A DNA stretch of 6,341 bases from a bacterium (GTDB lineage Bacteria > Verrucomicrobiota > Verrucomicrobiae > Opitutales > Opitutaceae), in the NCBI GenBank assembly GCA_021780625.1, contig JAJXYI010000513.1, positions 1 through 6,341 of the forward strand, read 5' to 3'. The notes beneath the pieces are model-generated. The model was not told where the DNA came from, ran no database searches, and was given only the letters and a program-made list of their open reading frames with translations. Shown here piece by piece: positions 1 through 6,035 of this stretch; position 1 is the stretch's first letter; the number at the start of each line of letters is the position of its first letter. Made by a program: the position numbers and the translations under genes.

Positions 1-1
1 C

Positions 2-379
2 AACACGACCATCATCACGCCCAACAAGCGCGAGGCGGAACTCGCCGCGGGCTTCCCGCTGCGCTCGGACGCCGACGTCGAAAGCGCGGCCCGCTCCCTG
101 CAGTCCAAGTTCGGAATCCGGATGGTCCTGATCACGCGCGGCGATGAGGGCATGACCCTCCTGGCAGACGACACCTTCCTGCACCTCCCTACGCAGGCCA
201 AACAGGTGTACGACGTCACGGGCGCCGGCGACACGGTGATCGGCGTGCTGACCCTCGCGCTCTGCGCGGGTGCGACGCCCGCGGTTGCCTCCCAGCTCGC
301 AAATCTCGCCGCCGGAATCACCGTCGCCCACGTGGGCGTGTATGCGGTGAAACCCGACGAGCTCATCGAAGCCTTGTAG
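2..379 (+). CDS. hldA: D-glycero-beta-D-manno-heptose-7-phosphate kinase, C-terminal part (5' truncated)
   Basis: This is the last 125 residues of a PfkB/ribokinase-family sugar kinase; the reading frame is open from base 2 and the start lies before the window. Numbering from base 2, TPNKREAE (residues 6-13) matches the TPN..E segment of RfaE/HldE kinase domains. DVTGAGDTVIG (71-81) is the PfkB signature, with Asp77 as the expected catalytic base and GAGD as the anion hole. By family knowledge the enzyme phosphorylates heptose 7-phosphate at C1 in the cytoplasm, on the way to ADP-heptose for the LPS inner core. The protein stops about 45 residues after the signature, as stand-alone HldA/RfaE1 proteins do. 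E. coli HldE instead continues into a nucleotidyltransferase domain, so the adenylyltransferase (HldC/RfaE2) should be encoded elsewhere. Another PfkB sugar kinase is possible but less likely given the motif context and the glycan genes that follow. Confidence 0.85.
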   Translation, partial: NTTIITPNKREAELAAGFPLRSDADVESAARSLQSKFGIRMVLITRGDEGMTLLADDTFLHLPTQAKQVYDVTGAGDTVIGVLTLALCAGATPAVASQLANLAAGITVAHVGVYAVKPDELIEAL

Positions 380-396
380 GATACTCCCTCGCCGTA

Positions 397-416
397 GCGA
401 CCGGCCCGCCGGTCGC
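397..416. repeat. Perfect 8-bp inverted repeat with 4-base loop in the intergenic gap
   Basis: GCGACCGG (397-404) and CCGGTCGC (409-416) are exact reverse complements around the loop CCCG. The hairpin sits 17 bases after the kinase stop codon and 29 bases before the next start. No T-run follows, so it is not a canonical intrinsic terminator. It could be a weak terminator, an mRNA-stabilising hairpin between two genes, or one copy of a dispersed REP-like palindrome. No second copy was noticed in this window. The structure is visible directly; its role is inferred. Confidence 0.6.
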
Positions 417-445
417 ACGGTCTGCCCGGCGACGCCCCCTGCGTC

Positions 446-1399
446 ATGTCCGCACCCCAGGTCACGCTCCTAGTGCCTTGCCACAACGCGGCGCGGTTCC
501 TTCCGCGCCTCGCGGAGTGTGTGCGCGCCCAGCGGCTGCCCTTTTCGGAGGTCGTCGCCTACGACGATGGAAGCACCGACACCACGGCAGAGGTGGCGCG
601 CGCACTCGGAATGCGGGTGATCGACGGCGGAGGCAATCGCGGCGTCGCCGTCGCCCGCAACCGTCTCGCCGCAGCCGCCGCGACCGAATGGATGCATTTT
701 CACGATGCTGACGACCTCATGGAGCCGGACTTCAACTCGAGTCTGGCCGCGCTTTGCTCCGACGAAGTGGACGTGGTCTCGTGCGATGCCGACTGGGTCG
801 AGGAAGACAGCCGGGCTCTCGTGCTCCGGTGGACCTACGACGCAGACGCCCTGCGCTCCCAAGCCTGCGCGCACTTGCTGCGTCATCCGCTAAGTCTGAA
901 CAACTCGGTCATTCGGCGCAGCCTCTGGTCTGCGGTCGGTGGCTGCGATGAGTCGCTGCGCATGTGGGAGGATTCGGATGTGCACGTTCGGATGGCCCAC
1001 GCCGGCGCCCGGTGGCGACACGAGAGCCGGGTTTTGACGATCGCCCTGCGACGTACGGAAAGCTTCAGCCACGACTACCGGGCCAGTTGGAACTGTCGCC
1101 TCGCCACGCTGGAAGCATACAGCCTTTGGTCCGACGCCGTGAGTTACCGCGGCGACCTGGCGTTCGAAGCCGAACGGGCAGCCCGCAACCTGCTGTTCTG
1201 GGGCGACCGCCGAAGTGCCTCCCGAGCCCTTGCGCTTTGCCGATCCCACGGCGGCCGGCCACCTCTCGGAGCAAGTCCGACGGTCAGGCTGCTTGCGCGA
1301 TTTCTTCCGGCTCTCTGGGTGATTTCCCTGCAGGAGGCGCGCCGGCGTCGCGTCCAAAATCGCCAGGCTGGCGCCCGGACGACCGACCGACCAACCTGA
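446..1399 (+). CDS. Glycosyltransferase family 2 (GT-A fold)
   Basis: This 317-residue protein has an N-terminal GT2 domain. The first beta strand and nucleotide-binding loop are VTLLVPCHNA (residues 6-15). DDGSTD follows at 40-45, and the metal/nucleotide-binding DXD-type motif is HDADD at 86-90. WEDSD at 174-178 matches the ED acceptor-side motif with the presumed catalytic base (Glu175/Asp176). The start is the ATG that puts the first strand at residue 6, as usual for the family; no Shine-Dalgarno is evident. The C-terminal 120 residues are rich in Arg and Ala with one hydrophobic patch (about 281-295) that could lie on the membrane. The family transfers a sugar from a nucleotide donor to a glycan or lipid acceptor in the cytoplasm; donor and acceptor cannot be read from the sequence. 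It lies 7 bases upstream of the acyltransferase, so the two are probably co-transcribed. Confidence 0.9.
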   Translation: MSAPQVTLLVPCHNAARFLPRLAECVRAQRLPFSEVVAYDDGSTDTTAEVARALGMRVIDGGGNRGVAVARNRLAAAAATEWMHFHDADDLMEPDFNSSLAALCSDEVDVVSCDADWVEEDSRALVLRWTYDADALRSQACAHLLRHPLSLNNSVIRRSLWSAVGGCDESLRMWEDSDVHVRMAHAGARWRHESRVLTIALRRTESFSHDYRASWNCRLATLEAYSLWSDAVSYRGDLAFEAERAARNLLFWGDRRSASRALALCRSHGGRPPLGASPTVRLLARFLPALWVISLQEARRRRVQNRQAGARTTDRPT

Positions 1400-1406
1400 A
1401 TCCGTC

Positions 1407-1964
1407 ATGGAGCTGCTCAGAAAACTCCGTTCCCGCCTGTGCGTCGTCTGGGCAAGGGCCCACGGCGTCCGCATCGAGTCGAACTGTCTGCTGGAAAGTT
1501 CCGTCGTCCTCAGTCGTGGTTTTGCGTCGGGCCGGCAGGGAGAGATCCGTCTTCAGGCCGGGGCGCAGCTGCTCCAGGGCGCCTGCCTCGAGGCGAGGGG
1601 CGGCAGCATCGTCGTGGGGTCAAACGCATTCATCGGCCAATACGCCGTCATCTACGGCCAGGGCGGAGTGACGATCGGCGACCATGCCCTGATCTCGATG
1701 CACTGCCGCATCCTGTCGTCGAACCACGCAATCCCCGCATCCGGGGTTCCGATACGATCCCAGCCCGACACGCTCCTGCCCACCACCATCGGGACGGATG
1801 TCTGGCTGGGCGCGGGAGTGACGGTGCTCGGAGGGGTCACGATCGGCGACGGCTGCATCGTCGGAGCGGGCTCCGTGGTCTCCCGCGACCTGCCGCCCAA
1901 CAGCATCGCAGTGGGTGTGCCGGCGCGAGTTGTACGAAGCCGCCCGGAATCCGGTTCGGTCTGA
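1407..1964 (+). CDS. Hexapeptide-repeat (left-handed beta-helix) acyltransferase, WbbJ/CysE-like
   Basis: This 185-residue protein is of the usual size for sugar O- or N-acyltransferases of the LbetaH superfamily. Hexapeptide repeats of the [LIV]GxxxX type run from about residue 66 to 105 (IVVGSN, IGQYAVI, VTIGDHALI) and resume at 127-158 (TIGTDVWLGAGVTV, VTIGDGCIVGAGSVV). Between them is the loop SSNHAIP with His107, the expected catalytic histidine. The C-terminal IAVGVPARVV (167-176) is the typical closing segment. Acetyl-CoA is the likely donor, and an LPS or exopolysaccharide sugar or its nucleotide precursor the likely acceptor; the family is known for this, but the substrate here is unknown. 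Residues 1-65 are short irregular repeats preceded by a basic helix (LLRKLRSRL). The gene starts 7 bases after the GT2 stop codon, and no Shine-Dalgarno is visible. Serine acetyltransferase is less likely because the long CysE N-terminal helical domain is absent. Confidence 0.88.
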   Translation: MELLRKLRSRLCVVWARAHGVRIESNCLLESSVVLSRGFASGRQGEIRLQAGAQLLQGACLEARGGSIVVGSNAFIGQYAVIYGQGGVTIGDHALISMHCRILSSNHAIPASGVPIRSQPDTLLPTTIGTDVWLGAGVTVLGGVTIGDGCIVGAGSVVSRDLPPNSIAVGVPARVVRSRPESGSV

Positions 1965-2180
1965 TATCACCTACTCGTTCAAGGGGCCTCAGAGTTCCCA
2001 GGGCGGCTGCCCCACAAGCAAATCTTCCGAAAGTGTTGGACCCAAGAAACCCCAAAGCCGTCGGCGGTGCAGGCTCCAGTCGGAGCGCGTTCATAAGCGC
2101 ACCCGAGGCGGAGCCGATGCCCGTGGGATGTTTTGGTATTCGTGGCGATTTTCGATCCACTGCTCGAACTTAGACATCGG
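1965..2180. other. 216-base gap without a convincing gene; several small inverted repeats
   Basis: This is the longest non-coding stretch in the window and separates two gene blocks. It looks less GC-rich than its flanks. Small inverted repeats are visible: GGGGC (1983-1987) with GCCCC (2009-2013); GCTCC (2073-2077) with GGAGC (2082-2086) around AGTC; GCGC (2085-2088) with GCGC (2097-2100); and GGCTCC (2072-2077) with GGAGCC (2110-2115), which encloses the previous two. None is followed by a T-run. No -35/-10 pair close to consensus was found. It could hold a promoter or leader for the second block, a dispersed intergenic repeat, or remnants of a lost gene. The open frames crossing it have no recognisable protein motif. 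Confidence 0.5.
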
Positions 2181-3116
2181 ATGATCCAAGTCTCGGTCAT
2201 CGTTCCAACCCACGATACGCACGCCGAACGCCTGCGGCGCACGCTCGAGGGCCTTGCTGCGCAGACGCTGCCGGCGGAGGCATGGGAGCTCATTGTCGTG
2301 GACAACGCCTCGACCCCTGCGCTGACGCCCGAGATTTTCCCGCCTGCCCTTCTCGGACGCGCCCGCATCGTGGCGGAATCCCGCCTGGGGCTCAGCCAGG
2401 CCAGGGCGCGCGGATTTGCGGAGGCCCGGGGCGCCTGCATCGTCCTGGTGGACGACGACAATGTGCTCGCGGCCTCCTATCTGGAAACCGCGGTCGCGCT
2501 GCTGGAGCGCCACCCGGACACGGGTCTTGTGGGGGGTAAATCCGTGCCCGAATTCGAACGGCAGCCCGAGCCCTGGCAGGAGGAGTTCTTTCCGCTTCTT
2601 GCGCTTCGCGATCCAGGCGACAGCCCTCTACTGTCCGACACCGGGACCGTGGCCGGCGACTTCCGCGAGTATCCGCCCTACGCGCCCATCGGCGCGGGGA
2701 TGGTCCTGCGCGAGGCGGTCGCAAAGGCCTGGGTTTCCCGCGGGGCATCGCCGCGTCTGTCCGACCGGCGCGGCCGGGAACTGAGTTCCGGAGGCGACAA
2801 CGACATCGTCCTTTGCGGCCTCTCGGCCGGCTGGAGGGTCGGCTACTTTCCCGAGCTCAGCCTCGTTCATCTCATTCCGGCCTCGCGTCTTGAGCCGGAC
2901 TACCTCGCCAGGCTGAACCGGGGTATCCAGAAATCCTGGATGCAGGTCCTGACCCTTCATGGCGCCAATCCCTGGGGCCCCCTTTCTTCCGTCGGTGCCG
3001 GGCTTCGGATCATCAAGGCCTGGTTCATGCACCGGCCCTGGAGCTCCCCCGCCGCCCGAGTCCGCTTCGCCGGCGCCCGCGGGCACTTTGAAGGGCGCGT
3101 GAGTTCCTCCTTGTGA
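2181..3116 (+). CDS. Glycosyltransferase family 2 (GT-A fold), second copy type
   Basis: From ATG 2181 this gives 311 residues. IQVSVIVPTHD (2-12) is the first strand, DNAST (41-45) the nucleotide-binding motif, and LVDDDN (89-94) the DXD motif. APIGAGMVLR (168-177) is the strand before the acceptor site, and SGGDNDIVL (203-211) takes the place of the ED motif, with Asp206/Asp208 as base candidates. HLIPASRLEPDYLARL (230-245) follows. The frame stays open upstream to a TTG at 2133, which would add 16 residues before the first strand. I chose ATG 2181 because GT2 proteins normally begin within a few residues of this strand. It differs clearly from the enzyme at 446 (DNAST against DDGSTD, GGDND against WEDSD), so the two probably make different linkages. 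Its TGA overlaps the GTG of the next gene, which suggests translational coupling. Donor and acceptor are unknown. Confidence 0.88.
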   Translation: MIQVSVIVPTHDTHAERLRRTLEGLAAQTLPAEAWELIVVDNASTPALTPEIFPPALLGRARIVAESRLGLSQARARGFAEARGACIVLVDDDNVLAASYLETAVALLERHPDTGLVGGKSVPEFERQPEPWQEEFFPLLALRDPGDSPLLSDTGTVAGDFREYPPYAPIGAGMVLREAVAKAWVSRGASPRLSDRRGRELSSGGDNDIVLCGLSAGWRVGYFPELSLVHLIPASRLEPDYLARLNRGIQKSWMQVLTLHGANPWGPLSSVGAGLRIIKAWFMHRPWSSPAARVRFAGARGHFEGRVSSSL

Positions 3117-4189
3117 CACCCCGCACCAGAGACCTTCTCCCGCGATCGCTCCCGATCGCACTCCTTTGCCTCGGCCTCGTGATCTGCGCGTTTGCGCCGC
3201 ACCTGTGGGTCATCGCAAATCACGCGCCCGCGTCGTACGAATGGTCCCGAGGGACGACATACCTGCGTCAGTGCGCACATCCCTTTGATCAATCCGTGGA
3301 ACCGGCCATGCGCTGGAGGCTCCTGCCGGCGCTGGTGGCCCATGGCCTCGGTCTGAGGGGGAATGCCCCGTTCGTGATTCCCTGGCTTGGCGTGGTGGTG
3401 CTGGTGTCCTGGGTTGCCACGCGCCTGCTGGGAATCCTGGACGACTGGCGTTACGCAGTCGGAGGCACGCTGGTGCTTGCGAGCACTTCGGCCTGTCTCG
3501 TACCGATCGGATGGCTGGGCATGAACGATGCCTGGGTCTGGCTGGGGCTGCTGGTTGTCGCTTTTTCGGAATCCCGGGCCGCCCTGGTGTCCGCATGCCT
3601 GTTCGCCCCCTGGGTGGACGAACGCTTTCTCATCGGCCTCCCGCTGGCCTGGGCGGTCCGCATCGTGTCGGGCACGGAACGCCTCCCAACCGCACGAAGC
3701 CTCATTTGGCCGGTCCTGCTGGTGCTTCCCTATGCTGCCATCCGAATCGGACTGGGCGGCGCCCCGTGGGCGGAGCACGTCGAACGGTCGTTCCTCAGAG
3801 ACCAGGTCCGGACCTCCATTCAATCGCTCCACTTGGCCCCGATCGCCTGGTGGATGGGCCTGCGCGTCGGCTGGGCCGCCATCGTTTATGCGATCCTCTC
3901 GTTGTGCCGGACCGATCGCTGGATCGTCTCCGCGCTCGCCGCTGCGACCGCACTGATTTCCCTTCTCCTCGCCTCGGACATGAGTCGATCGATCGCAATC
4001 CTGTGCCCGTTAGTGATGCTGGGCCTGATCGAGCTCGCACGGCGACGTCCCGCCGATGCGCCACGGATTGCCGTCTGGGCCGGGGTGATCGCCCTCCTGA
4101 TCCCGGCGGCCCACGTCGTGTATCACACGATCGCTCCCATCGACAACCTCGTGTTCGAACTGGTCCGGCTGCACCGTATCCATCCCTGA
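3113..4189 (+). CDS. Multi-pass inner-membrane protein of unknown family
   Basis: This 358-residue protein has about nine to ten hydrophobic segments, roughly at 12-30, 87-106, 117-133, 138-152, 157-180, 197-213, 244-263, 269-287, 293-307 and 317-337. It starts at GTG 3113, which overlaps the stop of the glycosyltransferase as GTGA; no other start is better placed. Between the first two segments is a loop of about 55 residues with QCAHPFDQSVEPAMRWRLLP (53-72), probably periplasmic. Other polar residues that may be functional are NDAW (138-141), WVDERF (167-172) and SDMSRSI (288-294) at the mouths of membrane segments. Acidic residues in a first external loop and many passes recall GT-C-fold glycosyltransferases and polymerases that use lipid-linked sugars, but I cannot assign a family. 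The neighbours imply a role in glycan assembly, transfer or export. Confidence 0.75.
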   Translation: MTPRTRDLLPRSLPIALLCLGLVICAFAPHLWVIANHAPASYEWSRGTTYLRQCAHPFDQSVEPAMRWRLLPALVAHGLGLRGNAPFVIPWLGVVVLVSWVATRLLGILDDWRYAVGGTLVLASTSACLVPIGWLGMNDAWVWLGLLVVAFSESRAALVSACLFAPWVDERFLIGLPLAWAVRIVSGTERLPTARSLIWPVLLVLPYAAIRIGLGGAPWAEHVERSFLRDQVRTSIQSLHLAPIAWWMGLRVGWAAIVYAILSLCRTDRWIVSALAAATALISLLLASDMSRSIAILCPLVMLGLIELARRRPADAPRIAVWAGVIALLIPAAHVVYHTIAPIDNLVFELVRLHRIHP

Positions 4190-4199
4190 CGTAGAATCC

Positions 4200-5180
4200 A
4201 TGAGCCTTCCCGATTCCCTGCGCCGACTTGGCCTCGGCCGGTTGATCTACCGGGTGTATCACCGGCCGCGGTCGGAGATTCGCGATCTCGTGCGCGCCGG
4301 CGGACCCCTGGCGATGCGGCGCACGGAAGCTGGACGGTTGGCCATGCTCGCCGCCGCGTCGGACCTCCCCACCCTGCCGCCTCCGGCCGAAGGCGTGCCG
4401 CCCGTCGAACTGCATTTGCTTACGGGACAGAGATTCTGGTACCAGACGCTGTTTTGCCTCTGGTCGTTTGCCCGGCACGCAGGTCGACCCGTCCGCCCGC
4501 ACTTGTACGACGATGGCACGCTCGACGAAGCCTGCCTGACCCCCTTGCGCCGTCATTTCCCGGACCTGGCCGTGACGACCTGCCGGGAGACGCTAGAACG
4601 GCTCGACCGCGCGCTTCCACGGGACCGCTTTCCGCACCTTCGCGAACGCTGGGACAATTACCCCAATATTCGAAAACTGATCGATGTTCACCTCGAGCGC
4701 GAGGGATGGCGGCTGGTGATCGACTCGGACATGCTCTTTTTCCGGCGTCCCGGATTCCTTCTGGATTGGCTCGCCATGCCCGACCGCCCGCTTCACGGCG
4801 TCGATTGCACGGAAAGCTACGGCTATTCGCGCGGCCTGATGGAACGCCTCGCCGGCACCCGCCTCGCCCCGCTCGTCAATGTCGGCCTCTGTGGCCTGCG
4901 GAGCGACTCGATCGACTGGGACCGGCTGGAGCGATGGACGAGTTCCCTCATTCGGGAAGAGCGGACAAACTATTACCTTGAACAGGCCCTCGTCGCGATG
5001 CTCGTGGCGGGGCATTCGTGCGCCGTCGCGCCGGCCGGCGACTACCTCACGCTTCCTCCACGCAGGGAGTGCCTGGCGCCACGCGCGGTCATGCACCACT
5101 ATGTGGATACGGCCAAACGCTGGTATTTCACCGAGAGCTGGAAAATCGCCATCGCGCCGAAGGCCCCTGACACGCGGTGA
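4200..5180 (+). CDS. Putative glycosyltransferase, GT-A-like nucleotide-diphospho-sugar transferase
   Basis: This 326-residue protein starts at ATG 4200, ten bases after the previous stop and without an obvious Shine-Dalgarno. A basic, probably helical N-terminus (1-50) precedes a strand VELHLLTG (69-76). LYDDGTL (102-108) and VIDSDMLFF (173-181) follow, the latter holding a DXD-type metal-binding motif (Asp175, Asp177). LVNVGLCGL (225-233), EQALVAML (261-268) and a C-terminal MHHYVDTAKRWYF (298-310) complete the pattern. DXD followed by N-x-G and a late H-containing segment resembles GT8-like and related GT-A enzymes, in which the late histidine helps bind the metal or diphosphate. That comparison is from general knowledge and the exact family is not identified. 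It is soluble by composition and is therefore probably a cytoplasmic sugar transferase. Its stop overlaps the start of the deacetylase gene. Confidence 0.72.
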   Translation: MSLPDSLRRLGLGRLIYRVYHRPRSEIRDLVRAGGPLAMRRTEAGRLAMLAAASDLPTLPPPAEGVPPVELHLLTGQRFWYQTLFCLWSFARHAGRPVRPHLYDDGTLDEACLTPLRRHFPDLAVTTCRETLERLDRALPRDRFPHLRERWDNYPNIRKLIDVHLEREGWRLVIDSDMLFFRRPGFLLDWLAMPDRPLHGVDCTESYGYSRGLMERLAGTRLAPLVNVGLCGLRSDSIDWDRLERWTSSLIREERTNYYLEQALVAMLVAGHSCAVAPAGDYLTLPPRRECLAPRAVMHHYVDTAKRWYFTESWKIAIAPKAPDTR

Positions 5181-5944
5181 TGATCAGGAGCCTCAAATCA
5201 CACCTGCGCATCGCGGCAAGTCGCGCGGTTTCGCTGGTGCTTCGCGTTCGGGCGGAGGAACTGTCCCCCTCAACGCTGGGACGCGTGCTGGTTGTCGCCC
5301 CTCACCCGGATGACGAATCTCTCGGCTGCGGGGGAACGATCGCACGCCTGACCGGGCAGAGTGGGACCGTGCAGATTGCCATGGTCACGGACGGGCGCGC
5401 CTCACACCCGGGCCATCCCCTTCACGATCCGGACCAGATTGCGGCGATGCGCCGGGGAGAGGCGGAGCTGGCGGCGCTCCGGCTCGGCGTGCCGGCCGGT
5501 GAACTTCGATTTCTGGGCTACGAAGACGGCCGCCTCGGCGAGCTCTCGGACGCGGCCCGGGCCCGCCTCGTCGCCGACCTGGCCGACCTGATTCACGCCA
5601 CGCAGCCTGACACGATCCTTGCGCCTCTCGCCCGCGATGGCAGCTCGGAGCATGACCGGGTGACCGAATGCCTGGACGAGGCCCTGCGAACCTCCTCACA
5701 GCATCCGCGCGTCCTGGAGTATCCGATTTGGGCCCGCTGGCAGGTGCGCCCCCTCGTGAAGGCCGCATTCCATTACACAGGGGTATTCGCGGTCGACATT
5801 CGCGGCGTGGAAGCGGTCAAGCGCACGGCCATCGCCGCACACGCCTCCCAGCTACTCCCGTTGCCGCCGTTCACCGAGCCCACGCTCCCGGCCGATTTCA
5901 GAAGCCTGTTCAAAGACCCCGTCGAGCTCTTCTTCGAACGCTGA
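5180..5944 (+). CDS. PIG-L/LmbE-family N-acetylglucosaminyl deacetylase-like protein
   Basis: From ATG 5180 this gives 254 residues, normal for the family. VLVVAPHPDDESLGCGG (36-52) contains the zinc-binding and catalytic HPDDE motif (42-46). VTDGRASHPG (69-78) and FLGYEDGRL (111-119) follow. APLARDGSSEHDRV (148-161) supplies the late histidine (His158) that completes the zinc site. Family members are zinc-dependent and remove N-acetyl groups from GlcNAc-containing lipids, mycothiol or bacillithiol precursors, or antibiotic precursors. In this cluster an N-acetylhexosamine on a lipid-linked or nucleotide-linked intermediate is the likely substrate (inference). The previous gene ends TGATG: the A is shared, giving ATG 5180. 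A GTG at 5177 in the same frame would add one residue. Such overlap suggests translational coupling with the glycosyltransferase. No signal peptide is clear, although residues 8-22 are moderately hydrophobic. Confidence 0.9.
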   Translation: MIRSLKSHLRIAASRAVSLVLRVRAEELSPSTLGRVLVVAPHPDDESLGCGGTIARLTGQSGTVQIAMVTDGRASHPGHPLHDPDQIAAMRRGEAELAALRLGVPAGELRFLGYEDGRLGELSDAARARLVADLADLIHATQPDTILAPLARDGSSEHDRVTECLDEALRTSSQHPRVLEYPIWARWQVRPLVKAAFHYTGVFAVDIRGVEAVKRTAIAAHASQLLPLPPFTEPTLPADFRSLFKDPVELFFER

Positions 5945-5968
5945 CCCCAAGGCTTGCGACCAATTTCA

Positions 5969-5995
5969 TTGCCCAACCCACGCGCCGCGTACACT
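5969..5995 (+). promoter_or_regulatory. Weak candidate sigma-70-like promoter before the last gene
   Basis: TTGCCC (5969-5974) and TACACT (5990-5995) each match four of six consensus bases of a -35 and -10 box. The spacing of 15 bases is shorter than the preferred 17. They lie in the 91-base gap between the deacetylase stop and the TTG at 6036. Matches of this quality arise by chance, so this is only a pointer to where a separate promoter could be. Confidence 0.18.
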
Positions 5996-6035
5996 TCACT
6001 GCCCAGGCCGACGGCCCGCCCAACCTTCCTCCGAA

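Noticed and set aside
890..1474. Minus-strand open frame (194 residues) across the GT2/acyltransferase junction
   Set aside because: It spans two solid + strand genes, shows no domain pattern, and is explained by high GC.
1983..2013. Possible intrinsic terminator after the acyltransferase (GGGGC/GCCCC)
   Set aside because: The stem is only 5 bp with a 21-base loop and no T-run follows, so it does not meet terminator criteria.
1439..2173. Alternative + frame (244 residues) running from the acyltransferase into the gap
   Set aside because: Its composition is Arg/Pro/His-rich with no motif, and the overlapping frame carries clear hexapeptide repeats.
2133..2180. Upstream TTG start for the second GT2 gene
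   Set aside because: It would add 16 residues before the conserved first beta strand, which is atypical for GT2; ATG 2181 puts the strand at residue 2.
1915..2184. Small open frame (89 residues) covering the 1965-2180 gap
   Set aside because: It begins inside the acyltransferase gene in another frame, has no recognisable motif, and its composition is that of translated non-coding DNA.
2957..3832. Long minus-strand open frame (291 residues) opposite the membrane protein gene
   Set aside because: It lies antisense to a well-supported membrane protein and has a low-complexity, charged composition (many R, G, H, Q) without motifs. This is typical of spurious frames in GC-rich DNA.
3986..3996. 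CGATCGATCG-type palindrome
   Set aside because: It lies inside a coding region as part of ordinary codons (Ser-Arg-Ser-Ile), and short CGATCG palindromes are frequent in GC-rich DNA.
3511..4194. Alternative + frame (227 residues) inside the membrane protein gene
   Set aside because: It is full of Arg, Pro and Gly with no hydrophobic segments, a shadow of the real frame.
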